Assembly: GCA_045657625.1 (NCBI GenBank)
Contig: JAZOTM010000015.1
Span: 15,975-79,974 of the forward strand
Reading direction: 5' to 3'
DNA length: 64,000 nucleotides
DNA from: JAZOTM01 sp045657625
Lineage (GTDB): Bacteria; Bacillota; Clostridia; Lachnospirales; Lachnospiraceae
Shown piece after piece: positions 37,679-45,851 of the stretch (positions are counted from its first letter, which is position 1; the number at the start of each line of letters is the position of its first letter). The position numbers and the translations under genes are program-made. The notes below the pieces were generated by a model. That model was not told the origin of the DNA and ran no database searches. It saw only the letters and a list, made by a program, of their open reading frames with translations.

Positions 37679-38577
37679 TCTTCCGTATCTCCATAAAACA
37701 AGGCATCCAAATCCGAAAGGGCTTCTTGATATTCAAAGGTTGCACTCATTCCAAAATGAGAGTAATCCAAATCATACACTTTTCCTTCCTGTACTGCCTC
37801 AAAATGTTGCCAAATATCATTGGTTGCAAATTCTTCTGCAAACTGTTCCATGACTTCCTCCGGAAGCGCATGGGCTGTTCGCAAAATGATATCCGGATCT
37901 CTTTGCAACATATCCTCCGTATTTGCAGATACAAAATCATCCTCCGCATCTGCGTAGACATTGATTCCGCCTGCCAGTTTTACCAAATCACCAACGTAGG
38001 ACTGTTCTGTAGCTACGACATAAGACCCCGGCAAACCCATTAAAATGAGAACTGTCGGGCCCTCTTTTCCTTCATGGCTCGCCTGATAGTCCGCTAAAAA
38101 TGTTTCGTACTCTTCTACCAATGCTTCTGCTTCCGCTTCACGGTCAAACAATTGTCCCAACTCAGAAATGGACTCATACATGCCTTCTACGCTACTTAGA
38201 TTTAAGAAAGCGTAGTTGTATCCTGCCGCCTCATATTTGGGCTGCAAGTCCCCATATAAAGACACCGGGGAAAGCACCCAGTCCGGATCTACACTATCCA
38301 GGATTTCCATGTCCGGACTCATGGGAGACCCCAATTTTACTGCATCCGCATAGCGCTCCGGAATTTCCACCAAACTGGACGTAGGAACCCCTACCAGATT
38401 CAAGTCCAAGGCTTCACAGATTTGCATGGTTGCTGCAGAAGTTGCTGCAATCCGTACATCATCCCCAACCGAAGTCACGGTGTTGCTTTCTGTATTTCCA
38501 ATCACACCATTACAACCGGTGAAAAGAAGTCCTGCAATTACCCCACAGAAAAGTCCGTATTTCTTTCTAAATTTCAA
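37675..38577 (-). CDS. isdE: IsdE-like heme-binding lipoprotein
   Basis: 300 residues. Lipobox FTGC at about 19-22. It aligns along its length with staphylococcal IsdE as I recall it: LVGVPTSS, LGSPMSPDMEIL, VLILMGLPGSYVVATE, SYVGDLVKLAGG and ILRTAHALPEE. The two IsdE heme ligands are both conserved: Met86 in GSPM and His236 in TAHAL. It receives heme from the NEAT proteins encoded upstream and hands it to the FecCD-type permease. Confidence 0.92.
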   Translation of the reverse strand: MKFRKKYGLFCGVIAGLLFTGCNGVIGNTESNTVTSVGDDVRIAATSAATMQICEALDLNLVGVPTSSLVEIPERYADAVKLGSPMSPDMEILDSVDPDWVLSPVSLYGDLQPKYEAAGYNYAFLNLSSVEGMYESISELGQLFDREAEAEALVEEYETFLADYQASHEGKEGPTVLILMGLPGSYVVATEQSYVGDLVKLAGGINVYADAEDDFVSANTEDMLQRDPDIILRTAHALPEEVMEQFAEEFATNDIWQHFEAVQEGKVYDLDYSHFGMSATFEYQEALSDLDALFYGDTEE

Positions 38578-39430
38578 AAAGGTCTTCCTCCATTTCTGAA
38601 TGACGATAACGGTCTAATTTTTTTACATGTAACGCACGCAATTCTTCCCGGTTGGCTTTGATTTTATATACCAAAACAACCAGCAGTAACAACACCAATC
38701 CTGCTGAAAGCGTTCCTAAGAACACAACCCCAAACAATAGCATCCAAACATTATCATCCAATAAGTTGCCATTTGCGTTTTCTTCCGCTGTGGTCGTTTC
38801 TTCCGTCTGCGTAGAACTATAACCAATTGTAAGTCCCTCTCCGGTGGCCTCCACGGTAGAACTACTGCTGTCCGTACTTGCGCTCACATCACCGTTTCCG
38901 CTTTCTGATAAAGCAGATGCGTCATAAACAGAAAAATCTGTGGTATTTCCCTCTGTCAAATCAGAGTAGGATAAATAAAAAATAACACTTCTTCCCATGG
39001 CATCCACATAGCATTGTGCTCTAACATATGCAGTCTCTGCCGGCAATGGAATATAAAAATCTTCTGTTTCTTCCGTTGTTCCTGTGGAAGCATAGGAAAC
39101 AGAAGACCAAGTATCCTCTCCCTCTTCCGCTGTCCAGAAACTGACTTCAGAAATATTGTCCATTAAGTGAAAACGTACCTGTAATCCATAACTTCCGTCC
39201 TCGTTCACCTGTAAAATTCCGGTGGTATCCACTACTCCGTCTACCATGGATTGTCCCAACGCATACTGGCTCTCCCCACCGGAGTCTTCAATTTTTCCAT
39301 CCAAAGGGCTCCGATAGAGCCCTTCCACAGAGATGGTATAAACTGTTTCTTCTGCCTGTACCTTTGTAAAAGGCATGGCAAAGAAGCAAAATAGAAATAC
39401 CCCTATACCGCTGATTATTTTTTTATTCAT
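38567..39430 (-). CDS. Membrane-anchored NEAT-domain protein
   Basis: 287 residues with a signal peptide (to about VQAEE, residue 28), one divergent NEAT domain at about 30-160, a Ser/Thr/Glu-rich linker and a membrane helix near 230-257 with a basic tail. The domain ends with the strand YVDAMGRSVIFYLSYSD, where Met stands in the place usually taken by heme-binding Tyr in Isd proteins. It probably relays heme to the IsdE-like lipoprotein, which it overlaps by 11 bp. Confidence 0.8.
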   Translation of the reverse strand: MNKKIISGIGVFLFCFFAMPFTKVQAEETVYTISVEGLYRSPLDGKIEDSGGESQYALGQSMVDGVVDTTGILQVNEDGSYGLQVRFHLMDNISEVSFWTAEEGEDTWSSVSYASTGTTEETEDFYIPLPAETAYVRAQCYVDAMGRSVIFYLSYSDLTEGNTTDFSVYDASALSESGNGDVSASTDSSSSTVEATGEGLTIGYSSTQTEETTTAEENANGNLLDDNVWMLLFGVVFLGTLSAGLVLLLLVVLVYKIKANREELRALHVKKLDRYRHSEMEEDLFEI

Positions 39431-42209
39431 AAAACATCATATTCCTTTTTTTATATCTCAAATACAAGTAATAACCTGCAACACCAAGTACTCCTAAAAG
39501 CACCACTACCAATAACACAATGACAAATACAGATTTTGCTGTAAAATGTACATTTCCGTTTTCATCTACTGTGGTGAGACCGGAAATCAATGGTGTGTCT
39601 TCCTCTGCTAACGCATCTCCACTTGTTGCATCGGTATCCCCGCTTCCATCGGAAACAGAGGTGGAAGAAGTTGTAATGGTTCCTCCTGTAGAAGAAGTAT
39701 CTACAGTCAGTCGACAACCCACTTCCATACCCATGGCATTCACATACATAGTAATTGGTAAAATGGAAGGAATCGGATTTGCCGCAGTAATCGTAAAACT
39801 GTCATAGACCACACCATCAAAGGTTTTTGCAGAACTTACTTTCACTGCCTCCACGCCTTGATATTTGATATATTTCGGTCCACCGTTTTCTTTTCCTGCC
39901 ACCGTATGTTGCACATAAATCGTCAACTTCGAAGTACTTCCGCTAACCACCAATTCTCCGGTTGGATACATATACGTAGCCATCATGGAGTCATCATCGC
40001 TATTGGATTTTTTTGCGCCAACCTTTACCTGATAGGTTCCATCTGCCAAAGTTCCATTGGAAGATGTAGTAGATGTACTATCCGAATTCTCATCGTCCTC
40101 ATCATCCGCAGTTGCCTCTTCAATCGTAGTCAAATCTACGGTTTCTGTAGATGTGGTCAAGGTTGCATCTTTTGTCATATTATCCGTATCAAATACCATG
40201 TAAAAGCTTTCCGTAGAGGCCATAACTGCGTTTACATAAGCTTGCATTAACATGGTCTTTCCAGAAGATCCTGCTACATAAGCATAAGGAACGGTAAAGG
40301 TTACCGGATCTGCATTGTAATATCCGGATGTTGGAATAAAGGATCCATCCGCCGCAAAGTATAATCCTTTCTGTGCAGAAGAATCTAACACTGCAGATAC
40401 CGTAGTGGCACCATATTTTACCTTTACATTGGAAATCGGTGTTCCATAGCTCTGATAATTCGGAATTGGATCAATAACATACACCGTAATGGTGGCACTG
40501 GTTCCACTAATGGTCATCGTTGCATAATCATAGAACAAGGTGTCACACATACTGTTTGCATTAAAGTCTGTATACTTTCTCATACTCACCGGTACAAGAT
40601 AAGTACCATCCATACTGCTCGTGGTAGAAGAAGTATCTGTCGTTGTCGTCGTTGTCGTAGTACTACTTGTGCTACCACCGGTAGATGTGGATGAAGAAGT
40701 CGATGTTGTCTCTTCATGAATGGCGTATACAGAAAACTTATTTGTGTAAATATATACTTTTCCTGCATCGCTATCGTAATAGAAAGTACCGTCTTTTCCA
40801 TTGGTACCTGCTCGCTTTGTCAAAGCGCTAAACTGTTGTACACTCCGATCCGTTCCATGAGAGCGGAAAACAGATAAGGTTTTTCCCTCCTCTAAGGACC
40901 AAGGAATAGCTATTTCAATCACAGAATCCGTTTCCGTAATTGACTCTCCGGCCTCATCATACAAGTCAAAGGTGTAATAGGTCGTACTTCTTCCATAATC
41001 CAAATCTTCCAACAGCTCTTCAATCGCCGCTTTTTCCAACTTGGCTTCCGTGTCTGTTCCTACTTCCCCCATAACCATTTCTACATTTCCGTATTCCGGG
41101 TGTTCTTCTGCAAAGGTATCCAGACCACTGACGGTGGTTCCCGGCAATGCTTCTGCGGCAAAACTACTGGTTCCTGTGCTCCAGTCATCTACATCATCAA
41201 AAACAATGTAAAGTTTCTGCCAGCTTTGCATAACGGTTCCAACAAATACTTCTACAAACAACGCACCATTCTTACTGTTTCGAATCGCATTGTTGTCCAC
41301 AGTAAACGTAATTTCATCGCTGTCATAATACCCTGCTGTCGGAATAAATACGCCCGCCGCATCATAGTAAAGACTCGCTGCCTTTTCTACAATGGTCGCA
41401 ACATCTGCAAAGGAATCTCCATCCTCTGCCAATTCATAATCCTCTGTGCCGCTACCGGTAACTGTAACATCCTCATCACTTCCGCAAGCAATAAAAGTTT
41501 CCACCGGTTTTCCATAATCCGCATATCCGGGGACCGGATCAATGGCATAGATGCTAACTGTCGTGGTGCCATCCCCATTATCTGTCAAATAGGCAGAATC
41601 ATAGAACAATGGATCACTCATGCTGTCTACTCCAATATCTGTAGACTTTTTAAAATGTACCGTTTTTTCTACCCCAACAAGAGAATCGGAAGTCGTTACT
41701 TCTTCCTCTTCTTCAATTTCCGGTAAAGTTTCTCCCGCTTCATAATAGGTACTGGTAATCAAAAGAAAGCCTGTATAGCTTCCTTTCGCTACCTTTGCCA
41801 CATCCTCTGCAGATACATATAACGTAGCCGTAACTACAGTACTTTCCGTAAAATCTCTGGTTTTAAAACTGTTCGTATATTTCAATGCATCACTCTCAGT
41901 ATCTCCGTTGAGATAAAAATATCCCGTAGAAGAAGTGGAAACGCGTAGTGTTCCCCCGTTGGTGTGATTCATAGTGATTTCAATTTCGTAGGATATACTA
42001 ATATCCTTATTTTCTGAGATTTCTCCAAGTGATATTGTACTTGGAAAAGTCACATAATATTCCGCCACTTCCGTTTCTACCTTGGCAGATACAGAAGTAT
42101 CCGTTGTTTCAGACTCTGTCACTGCATTCTCAGCATAAACTGTAATTCCCTGCTGGAATAACAAAAAGAATGCCAAAAACAAAGCCAATCCTCTTTTTCC
42201 TCGTTTCAT
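39423..42209 (-). CDS. Large surface protein with three NEAT-like domains
   Basis: 928 residues. In order: a signal peptide (to about VYAEN), a beta-sandwich domain (30-155, YVTFPSTISLG to GSYTGFLLIT), NEAT-like domain 1 (about 175-345), a second beta domain ending KFSVYAI (about 350-500) and a Ser/Thr linker. Then come NEAT-like 2 (about 545-675), NEAT-like 3 (about 725-845), and a C-terminal membrane helix with a basic tail. Each NEAT-like repeat ends in a YVNAVM or similar strand. There is no LPXTG motif. It likely passes heme across the cell wall. Confidence 0.82.
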   Translation of the reverse strand: MKRGKRGLALFLAFFLLFQQGITVYAENAVTESETTDTSVSAKVETEVAEYYVTFPSTISLGEISENKDISISYEIEITMNHTNGGTLRVSTSSTGYFYLNGDTESDALKYTNSFKTRDFTESTVVTATLYVSAEDVAKVAKGSYTGFLLITSTYYEAGETLPEIEEEEEVTTSDSLVGVEKTVHFKKSTDIGVDSMSDPLFYDSAYLTDNGDGTTTVSIYAIDPVPGYADYGKPVETFIACGSDEDVTVTGSGTEDYELAEDGDSFADVATIVEKAASLYYDAAGVFIPTAGYYDSDEITFTVDNNAIRNSKNGALFVEVFVGTVMQSWQKLYIVFDDVDDWSTGTSSFAAEALPGTTVSGLDTFAEEHPEYGNVEMVMGEVGTDTEAKLEKAAIEELLEDLDYGRSTTYYTFDLYDEAGESITETDSVIEIAIPWSLEEGKTLSVFRSHGTDRSVQQFSALTKRAGTNGKDGTFYYDSDAGKVYIYTNKFSVYAIHEETTSTSSSTSTGGSTSSTTTTTTTTDTSSTTSSMDGTYLVPVSMRKYTDFNANSMCDTLFYDYATMTISGTSATITVYVIDPIPNYQSYGTPISNVKVKYGATTVSAVLDSSAQKGLYFAADGSFIPTSGYYNADPVTFTVPYAYVAGSSGKTMLMQAYVNAVMASTESFYMVFDTDNMTKDATLTTSTETVDLTTIEEATADDEDDENSDSTSTTSSNGTLADGTYQVKVGAKKSNSDDDSMMATYMYPTGELVVSGSTSKLTIYVQHTVAGKENGGPKYIKYQGVEAVKVSSAKTFDGVVYDSFTITAANPIPSILPITMYVNAMGMEVGCRLTVDTSSTGGTITTSSTSVSDGSGDTDATSGDALAEEDTPLISGLTTVDENGNVHFTAKSVFVIVLLVVVLLGVLGVAGYYLYLRYKKRNMMFYE

Positions 42210-42221
42210 AGACCTATCCTT

Positions 42222-42250
42222 AAAAATCCTGCCGCTACTGCGGCAGGATC
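42222..42250 (-). terminator. Intra-operon terminator between secreted and anchored NEAT genes
   Basis: A strong 10-bp stem (ATCCTGCCGC/GCGGCAGGAT) with a 4-base loop, followed on the minus strand by TTTTTAAGG. It lies between the 42280 and 42209 genes. Partial termination would give more of the two small secreted NEAT proteins than of the downstream transporter. Confidence 0.8.
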
Positions 42251-42279
42251 CTCTGTATAAAATAATGGATTAAGATATC

Positions 42280-43212
42280 TTAGTTTGCTGCATAATAATT
42301 AATTACGAAACTTGTAGTTCCTGTATAATTACCGGCCTTTGCTGCTGCAACGTTGTCAGCAAGAACAGTAATATTTCCGGTGAGAGTTGCACTCTCTGTT
42401 ACCTTCTGACTACCAAAATCATTGATAAATGCCAAGGTATTTTCTCCGGAAGTCAAGGTGCCATTTCCAACAGCAACCACTTCCACCGCATCTCCATCGA
42501 AGTTGACTGCTTCTACAGATACTTCAAATGGAACCACTGTATCCTCTTCCTTTGACAAAGTACCAAGAGCTACTGTTGCCGGAACCGTAACAGTATAAGA
42601 AGGAACATTTGCTTCTACTTCTGCGGTTAAGGTTGATTCCTGTGTGGTAGATTCTGTTGCTACTTTTGCCACATCAGTAAGTTTCATATAGAAATACTGA
42701 GTAGAATTCATAACTGAATTTACATATGCGCTTAAGTAAATTCCGTCACCAACTGCTGTAGTGATAGCATCTGCAGGTAAAGTAAAGGTAATCGCTTCTG
42801 TAGGATAACTTTCTCCCGCGGTAGTTCCAAACAAAGCACTGGTTTCATCCAATTCACGTTCTGTCAAAGAAGTCACATCCAAGGCTGCTTCGTATTCCAC
42901 ATCATTGTATGTTGCAACTACATCCAACAAAGTTCCTTCTGTTCCTAAGGTAGAATAATTCGGAATCGGATATGCCACATAAATAGTAATAATGGTTGCA
43001 TCATCTGTCAGCTGCACTTCTGCATCATGGTCAAAAATCGGATCGCACATGCTAAGTGCTGTTGGGTCAGCTTCCTTATACATGTGAACCGTTGCAGTGT
43101 AATCCCCATTTGCATAGGTTTCTGTTGCTGCAACAACCGGAGTTGCAAGTACAGAAGAAAATACAGTTACAGTTGCTAACATCGCTAACACTTTGCTTTT
43201 TAACTTCATCAT
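42280..43212 (-). CDS. Secreted NEAT-domain protein (putative hemophore)
   Basis: 310 residues: a signal peptide (cut near VVAATE, residue 30), a NEAT domain at about 32-190 (HMYKEADPTALSMCDPIF to YVNSVMNSTQYFYMKL), and a C-terminal beta-sandwich (about 195-310, PSYTVTVPATVALG to GNYTGTTSFVINYYAAN). It lacks a membrane helix and a sortase signal, so it is released or held non-covalently. It is a paralogue of the next gene, with nearly the same C-terminal domain. It probably captures heme outside the cell. Confidence 0.82.
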   Translation of the reverse strand: MMKLKSKVLAMLATVTVFSSVLATPVVAATETYANGDYTATVHMYKEADPTALSMCDPIFDHDAEVQLTDDATIITIYVAYPIPNYSTLGTEGTLLDVVATYNDVEYEAALDVTSLTERELDETSALFGTTAGESYPTEAITFTLPADAITTAVGDGIYLSAYVNSVMNSTQYFYMKLTDVAKVATESTTQESTLTAEVEANVPSYTVTVPATVALGTLSKEEDTVVPFEVSVEAVNFDGDAVEVVAVGNGTLTSGENTLAFINDFGSQKVTESATLTGNITVLADNVAAAKAGNYTGTTSFVINYYAAN

Positions 43213-43243
43213 TTCTCTCCTTTTCTTTCTTTTTTACTTATAA

Positions 43244-44164
43244 TTATTCAGCTGCGTAATAGTTAATTACAAAGCTGGTGGTACCTGTGTAATTTCCGGC
43301 TTCTACCGCTGCCACATTTGCAGCAAGCACTGTAATATTACCGGTCAAAGTAGTACTTGCAGTTGCAGTCTGGCTGCCAAAATCATTGGTAAATGCAAGA
43401 CTATCTGTTCCGTCTGTAATGGTGCCATTTCCTACAGCCACCACTTCTACAGAATCTCCATCAAAATCTGCAGTTTCTACTTTTACATCAAATGCAACCA
43501 CGTTATCTGTTTCTCTGGAAAGAGATCCAAGTGCAATGCTTGCCGGTACAGTAACGGTGTAACTTGGTTCATTTGGTGTTACCGTTGCATTTACAGAAGA
43601 TGTCTGCTTGGAAGCATCTGTAGGTGCTACAGTCACATCAGACAGTTTTACCCAGTAGGTCTGAGTAGCATAGGCTCCATTTGCATATCCTGCCATGGCC
43701 GGGATATAGGAGGAAACCAATAAACCATCATTCACAATGGTGTCAATTGCTGCTGCAGGTAAGGTTAAAGTCATTACATGACCCATCATTACCGTATCAT
43801 TAATAATCGCTTCTACTTCACTGTCGAAATCGATTACTGCCTCATAAGTGGTTTCTTCATAGGTTACTATAAAGTTATCTACAGCCTCCATGTTGAATCC
43901 GGTATAATCTGCTGTCTCCACATACCAAGTGATGACTGTGCTGTCATCTGTCAATGTAACCGTCGCTTCCTCGCTAAAATATACATCGCAGGCACTTTTC
44001 GCTTCTGTATTAATCACGCCGGAATTATTCTTATACATCGTAGATGTAGCCACATAATCTCCATTTGCATAAGTCTCTGTTGCGGCAGAAACACCGGTTG
44101 CAAACATGCCGGTGAACATTGTTGCCATAGCCATTCCGGCTAACACTCTGTTTTTTAATTTCAT
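43244..44164 (-). CDS. Secreted NEAT-domain protein, paralogue (putative hemophore)
   Basis: 306 residues with the same layout as its downstream neighbour: a signal peptide, a NEAT-like domain (TMYKNNSGVINTEAKSACDV to YATQTYWVKL) and a C-terminal beta-sandwich ending VINYYAAE. In the NEAT part the usual Ser-Met pair is replaced by SAC, and the last strand carries an insertion (MAGYANGAYATQ), so its ligand chemistry may differ from its paralogue. No membrane anchor or sortase motif is present. Confidence 0.8.
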   Translation of the reverse strand: MKLKNRVLAGMAMATMFTGMFATGVSAATETYANGDYVATSTMYKNNSGVINTEAKSACDVYFSEEATVTLTDDSTVITWYVETADYTGFNMEAVDNFIVTYEETTYEAVIDFDSEVEAIINDTVMMGHVMTLTLPAAAIDTIVNDGLLVSSYIPAMAGYANGAYATQTYWVKLSDVTVAPTDASKQTSSVNATVTPNEPSYTVTVPASIALGSLSRETDNVVAFDVKVETADFDGDSVEVVAVGNGTITDGTDSLAFTNDFGSQTATASTTLTGNITVLAANVAAVEAGNYTGTTSFVINYYAAE

Positions 44165-44245
44165 TTGTTACTCTCCTTACTTCTATTTATAGTTGCATCT
44201 TTTATCTTTTCACTGTGCTTTTCCACAGCTGCCACTATCGTGTTT

Positions 44246-44737
44246 TTACTCCGCTTCTACAATCAATTTGCAATTTACTTCTGCACCATTCATTGGTGTA
44301 AAATCCTCATCCATAGCATAAGTCGCATACTGAATGGTCAAATCATATTCCCCTTCTTCTAAGGGTTGGTTCAACTCTATTTCATACAAACTCTTTCCCG
44401 GCTCAATCAGTTTTGAGGTATAAATCACCTCGTCTGTCTCCGGTAAATAAAAAGAAATTTCAAAATATACCTGATTTTGGGATGGATTTGTAAGTGTCAC
44501 CTCTGCCGTCGTAGTCCCTGCGGGAATGCGAATTTCACTATATCCGGGAATCGCAATACCCTCTGCCACGCCGGAGGTATCGTCTTTCTCCTGTCCTTCC
44601 TCAAATTCATATGCCTGACTGGTCACTTCTCCTGTTGGATGAAAGTGACGATATAAGCAAACAGCTGTCACTACCACAACCACTGCTGCCACCACAGAAA
44701 GAATTATCATTTTCTGTTTTTTCGTTAAATTCTTCAT
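44246..44737 (-). CDS. Small membrane-anchored protein of the NEAT operon
   Basis: 163 residues with an N-terminal membrane helix (about 10-27) and an extracytoplasmic beta-rich domain (AEVTLTNPSQNQVYFEISFYL, LIEPGKSLYEIELNQPLEEG). This pattern is seen in short proteins encoded beside Lachnospiraceae surface proteins. It is the first gene of the NEAT/heme operon, just behind the DtxR-type operator. I do not recognise a function. It may assist assembly or display of the secreted NEAT proteins. Confidence 0.72.
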   Translation of the reverse strand: MKNLTKKQKMIILSVVAAVVVVVTAVCLYRHFHPTGEVTSQAYEFEEGQEKDDTSGVAEGIAIPGYSEIRIPAGTTTAEVTLTNPSQNQVYFEISFYLPETDEVIYTSKLIEPGKSLYEIELNQPLEEGEYDLTIQYATYAMDEDFTPMNGAEVNCKLIVEAE

Positions 44738-44760
44738 TACTGAAAACCCTTCTAATTTTA

Positions 44761-44785
44761 CTAACTCCTGTTAGATTTAACTAAC
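44761..44785. promoter_or_regulatory. Operator of the NEAT/heme operon (three half-sites)
   Basis: CTAAC-N4-GTTAG-N6-CTAAC (44761-44765, 44770-44774, 44781-44785), directly upstream of a TAAAAT -10 candidate on the minus strand (44755-44760) and 24 bp before the first gene of the heme operon. The GTTAG/CTAAC half-sites are like those of DtxR-family regulators, and the same arrangement overlaps the promoter of the regulator gene itself. Confidence 0.7.
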
Positions 44786-44835
44786 TATATGGACAAAAAA
44801 AATATCTCACGGCTGAAAGGATACAATAGAAGACT

Positions 44836-44880
44836 ATTGCTCCGCAATAAAAAAAACGTTGCATCTCTGCAACGTTTTCC
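44836..44880 (-). terminator. Terminator after the DtxR-like regulator gene
   Basis: Palindrome AAAACGTTGCA-TCTC-TGCAACGTTTT (44853-44878) with eight Ts following on the minus strand. A small ATTGC/GCAAT hairpin is next to it (44837-44849). Confidence 0.8.
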
Positions 44881-44919
44881 TTATATTTTTTTGAATTTCA
44901 CAGAAAAAACACAGTCGAG

Positions 44920-44952
44920 GTTAGCCTGGACTAACAGTTGCATCTCTGCAAC
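44920..44952. repeat. Third GTTAG-N6-CTAAC box and duplicated GTTGCA palindrome
   Basis: GTTAG-CCTGGA-CTAAC at 44920-44935 is followed at once by GTTGCATCTCTGCAAC (44937-44952). The latter 16-mer is an exact copy of the core of the terminator at 44858-44873, 79 bp away. It lies immediately after the regulator stop codon. Confidence 0.6.
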
Positions 44953-44965
44953 AGATTTTCCTTTA

Positions 44966-45772
44966 TTAAAAAATAATCTCAAATATTCCCGGCTTTTCTA
45001 CGCAATCTGTTCCTTCTTCCAGTTTCATTTGTACATTCACCATACCCAAAAATCCAGTTTCGCAAATGCTGCCTGCCTTCATCTGCACAAATTGTAAAAT
45101 TTCAGCAGGAAGGAAGAACATATCTCCTACTTTTTCGGCCTGGATAAAATCTCCATGGTCGAAGTAACGTAACTCCTTTAATTTAGGAGTGCCGGAATGA
45201 AACTGCAGGGTTCCTTTTTTCGCCACCACACTAAGTACCAAGCGATGCGGACTTTCCTGGGCTACGAATTCCAAAAAATTTTGTTCATTACGATATAAAA
45301 GCACACAAGCCAAATCGTAATTTCCTTTTTTCATGGAACGTGCAAATTGTCCACCGGAAAACTTTATCTTTTTTTCCAGTTCTTCTTTGCTCTTCCACTT
45401 TTTATCATGACTTTCAATCAAGTTCATAATATCATCATTGGCATGTCCCGCTATATGAAGCGCAATATTTCTGGCATACTGAGGCTCCAGCTTCGCACGC
45501 AACAAAAAAGAAACCAACAATTCCACTCTTTTATGATACTCTCGAATGTATTCTTTGCCCTTTTTTGTAAGGCTGGGCACACCTTTTTCGTTTTTCACTA
45601 AAATGTCCTGTTGTTCTAATGTCGTAAGAATTCTGCTAATCTGATATTTTTCAACTTGCAGTTTCCTAGCTATGCCGGTTACAGTTTGACTTTCACTGCC
45701 TTCATCACCAAAGCAGAGAATCGTTCTGTAAAGCAGCATTTTATTCGCATTTATCATGCTTTCATCCTGCAT
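44966..45772 (-). CDS. DtxR/MntR-like transcriptional regulator
   Basis: 268 residues. An N-terminal winged helix (GIARKLQVEKYQISRILTTLEQQDILVK) is followed by a helical region that can be aligned with the DtxR/MntR dimer and metal domain. The H-x3-E pair is kept (YHKRVE), but the later HEExxCxxEH metal motif is lost (YARNIALHIAGH). The C-terminal ~120 residues are unlike the usual SH3-type domain. The promoter overlaps a GTTAG-N6-CTAAC operator, suggesting autoregulation. It probably governs the heme operon downstream; the signal is unknown. Confidence 0.72.
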   Translation of the reverse strand: MQDESMINANKMLLYRTILCFGDEGSESQTVTGIARKLQVEKYQISRILTTLEQQDILVKNEKGVPSLTKKGKEYIREYHKRVELLVSFLLRAKLEPQYARNIALHIAGHANDDIMNLIESHDKKWKSKEELEKKIKFSGGQFARSMKKGNYDLACVLLYRNEQNFLEFVAQESPHRLVLSVVAKKGTLQFHSGTPKLKELRYFDHGDFIQAEKVGDMFFLPAEILQFVQMKAGSICETGFLGMVNVQMKLEEGTDCVEKPGIFEIIF

Positions 45773-45805
45773 AATTCTCCACCTTTCTATAACTCAAAAC
45801 CCAGC

Positions 45806-45837
45806 GTTAGCATACCCTAACCTGCGTTAGAAGTCAA
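45806..45837 (-). promoter_or_regulatory. Promoter and operator of the DtxR-like gene
   Basis: TTGACT (45832-45837) and TATGCT (45809-45814) are exactly 17 bp apart on the minus strand. GTTAG-N6-CTAAC-N4-GTTAG (45806-45830, plus orientation) covers the -10 box and the whole spacer, so a bound regulator would block RNA polymerase. Confidence 0.78.
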
Positions 45838-45851
45838 CAACCTTGGTGATG

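Noticed and set aside
41100..41726. A 208-codon plus-strand open frame
   Set aside because: It is antisense to the three-NEAT surface protein. The translation is rich in Cys, Ile and Asn without family motifs, as expected for a reverse-frame shadow.
39423..44164. Sortase-anchored Isd proteins
   Set aside because: I looked for LPXTG or NPQTN-type motifs at the C-termini and found none; two proteins end right after the beta domain and one ends in a plain membrane helix.
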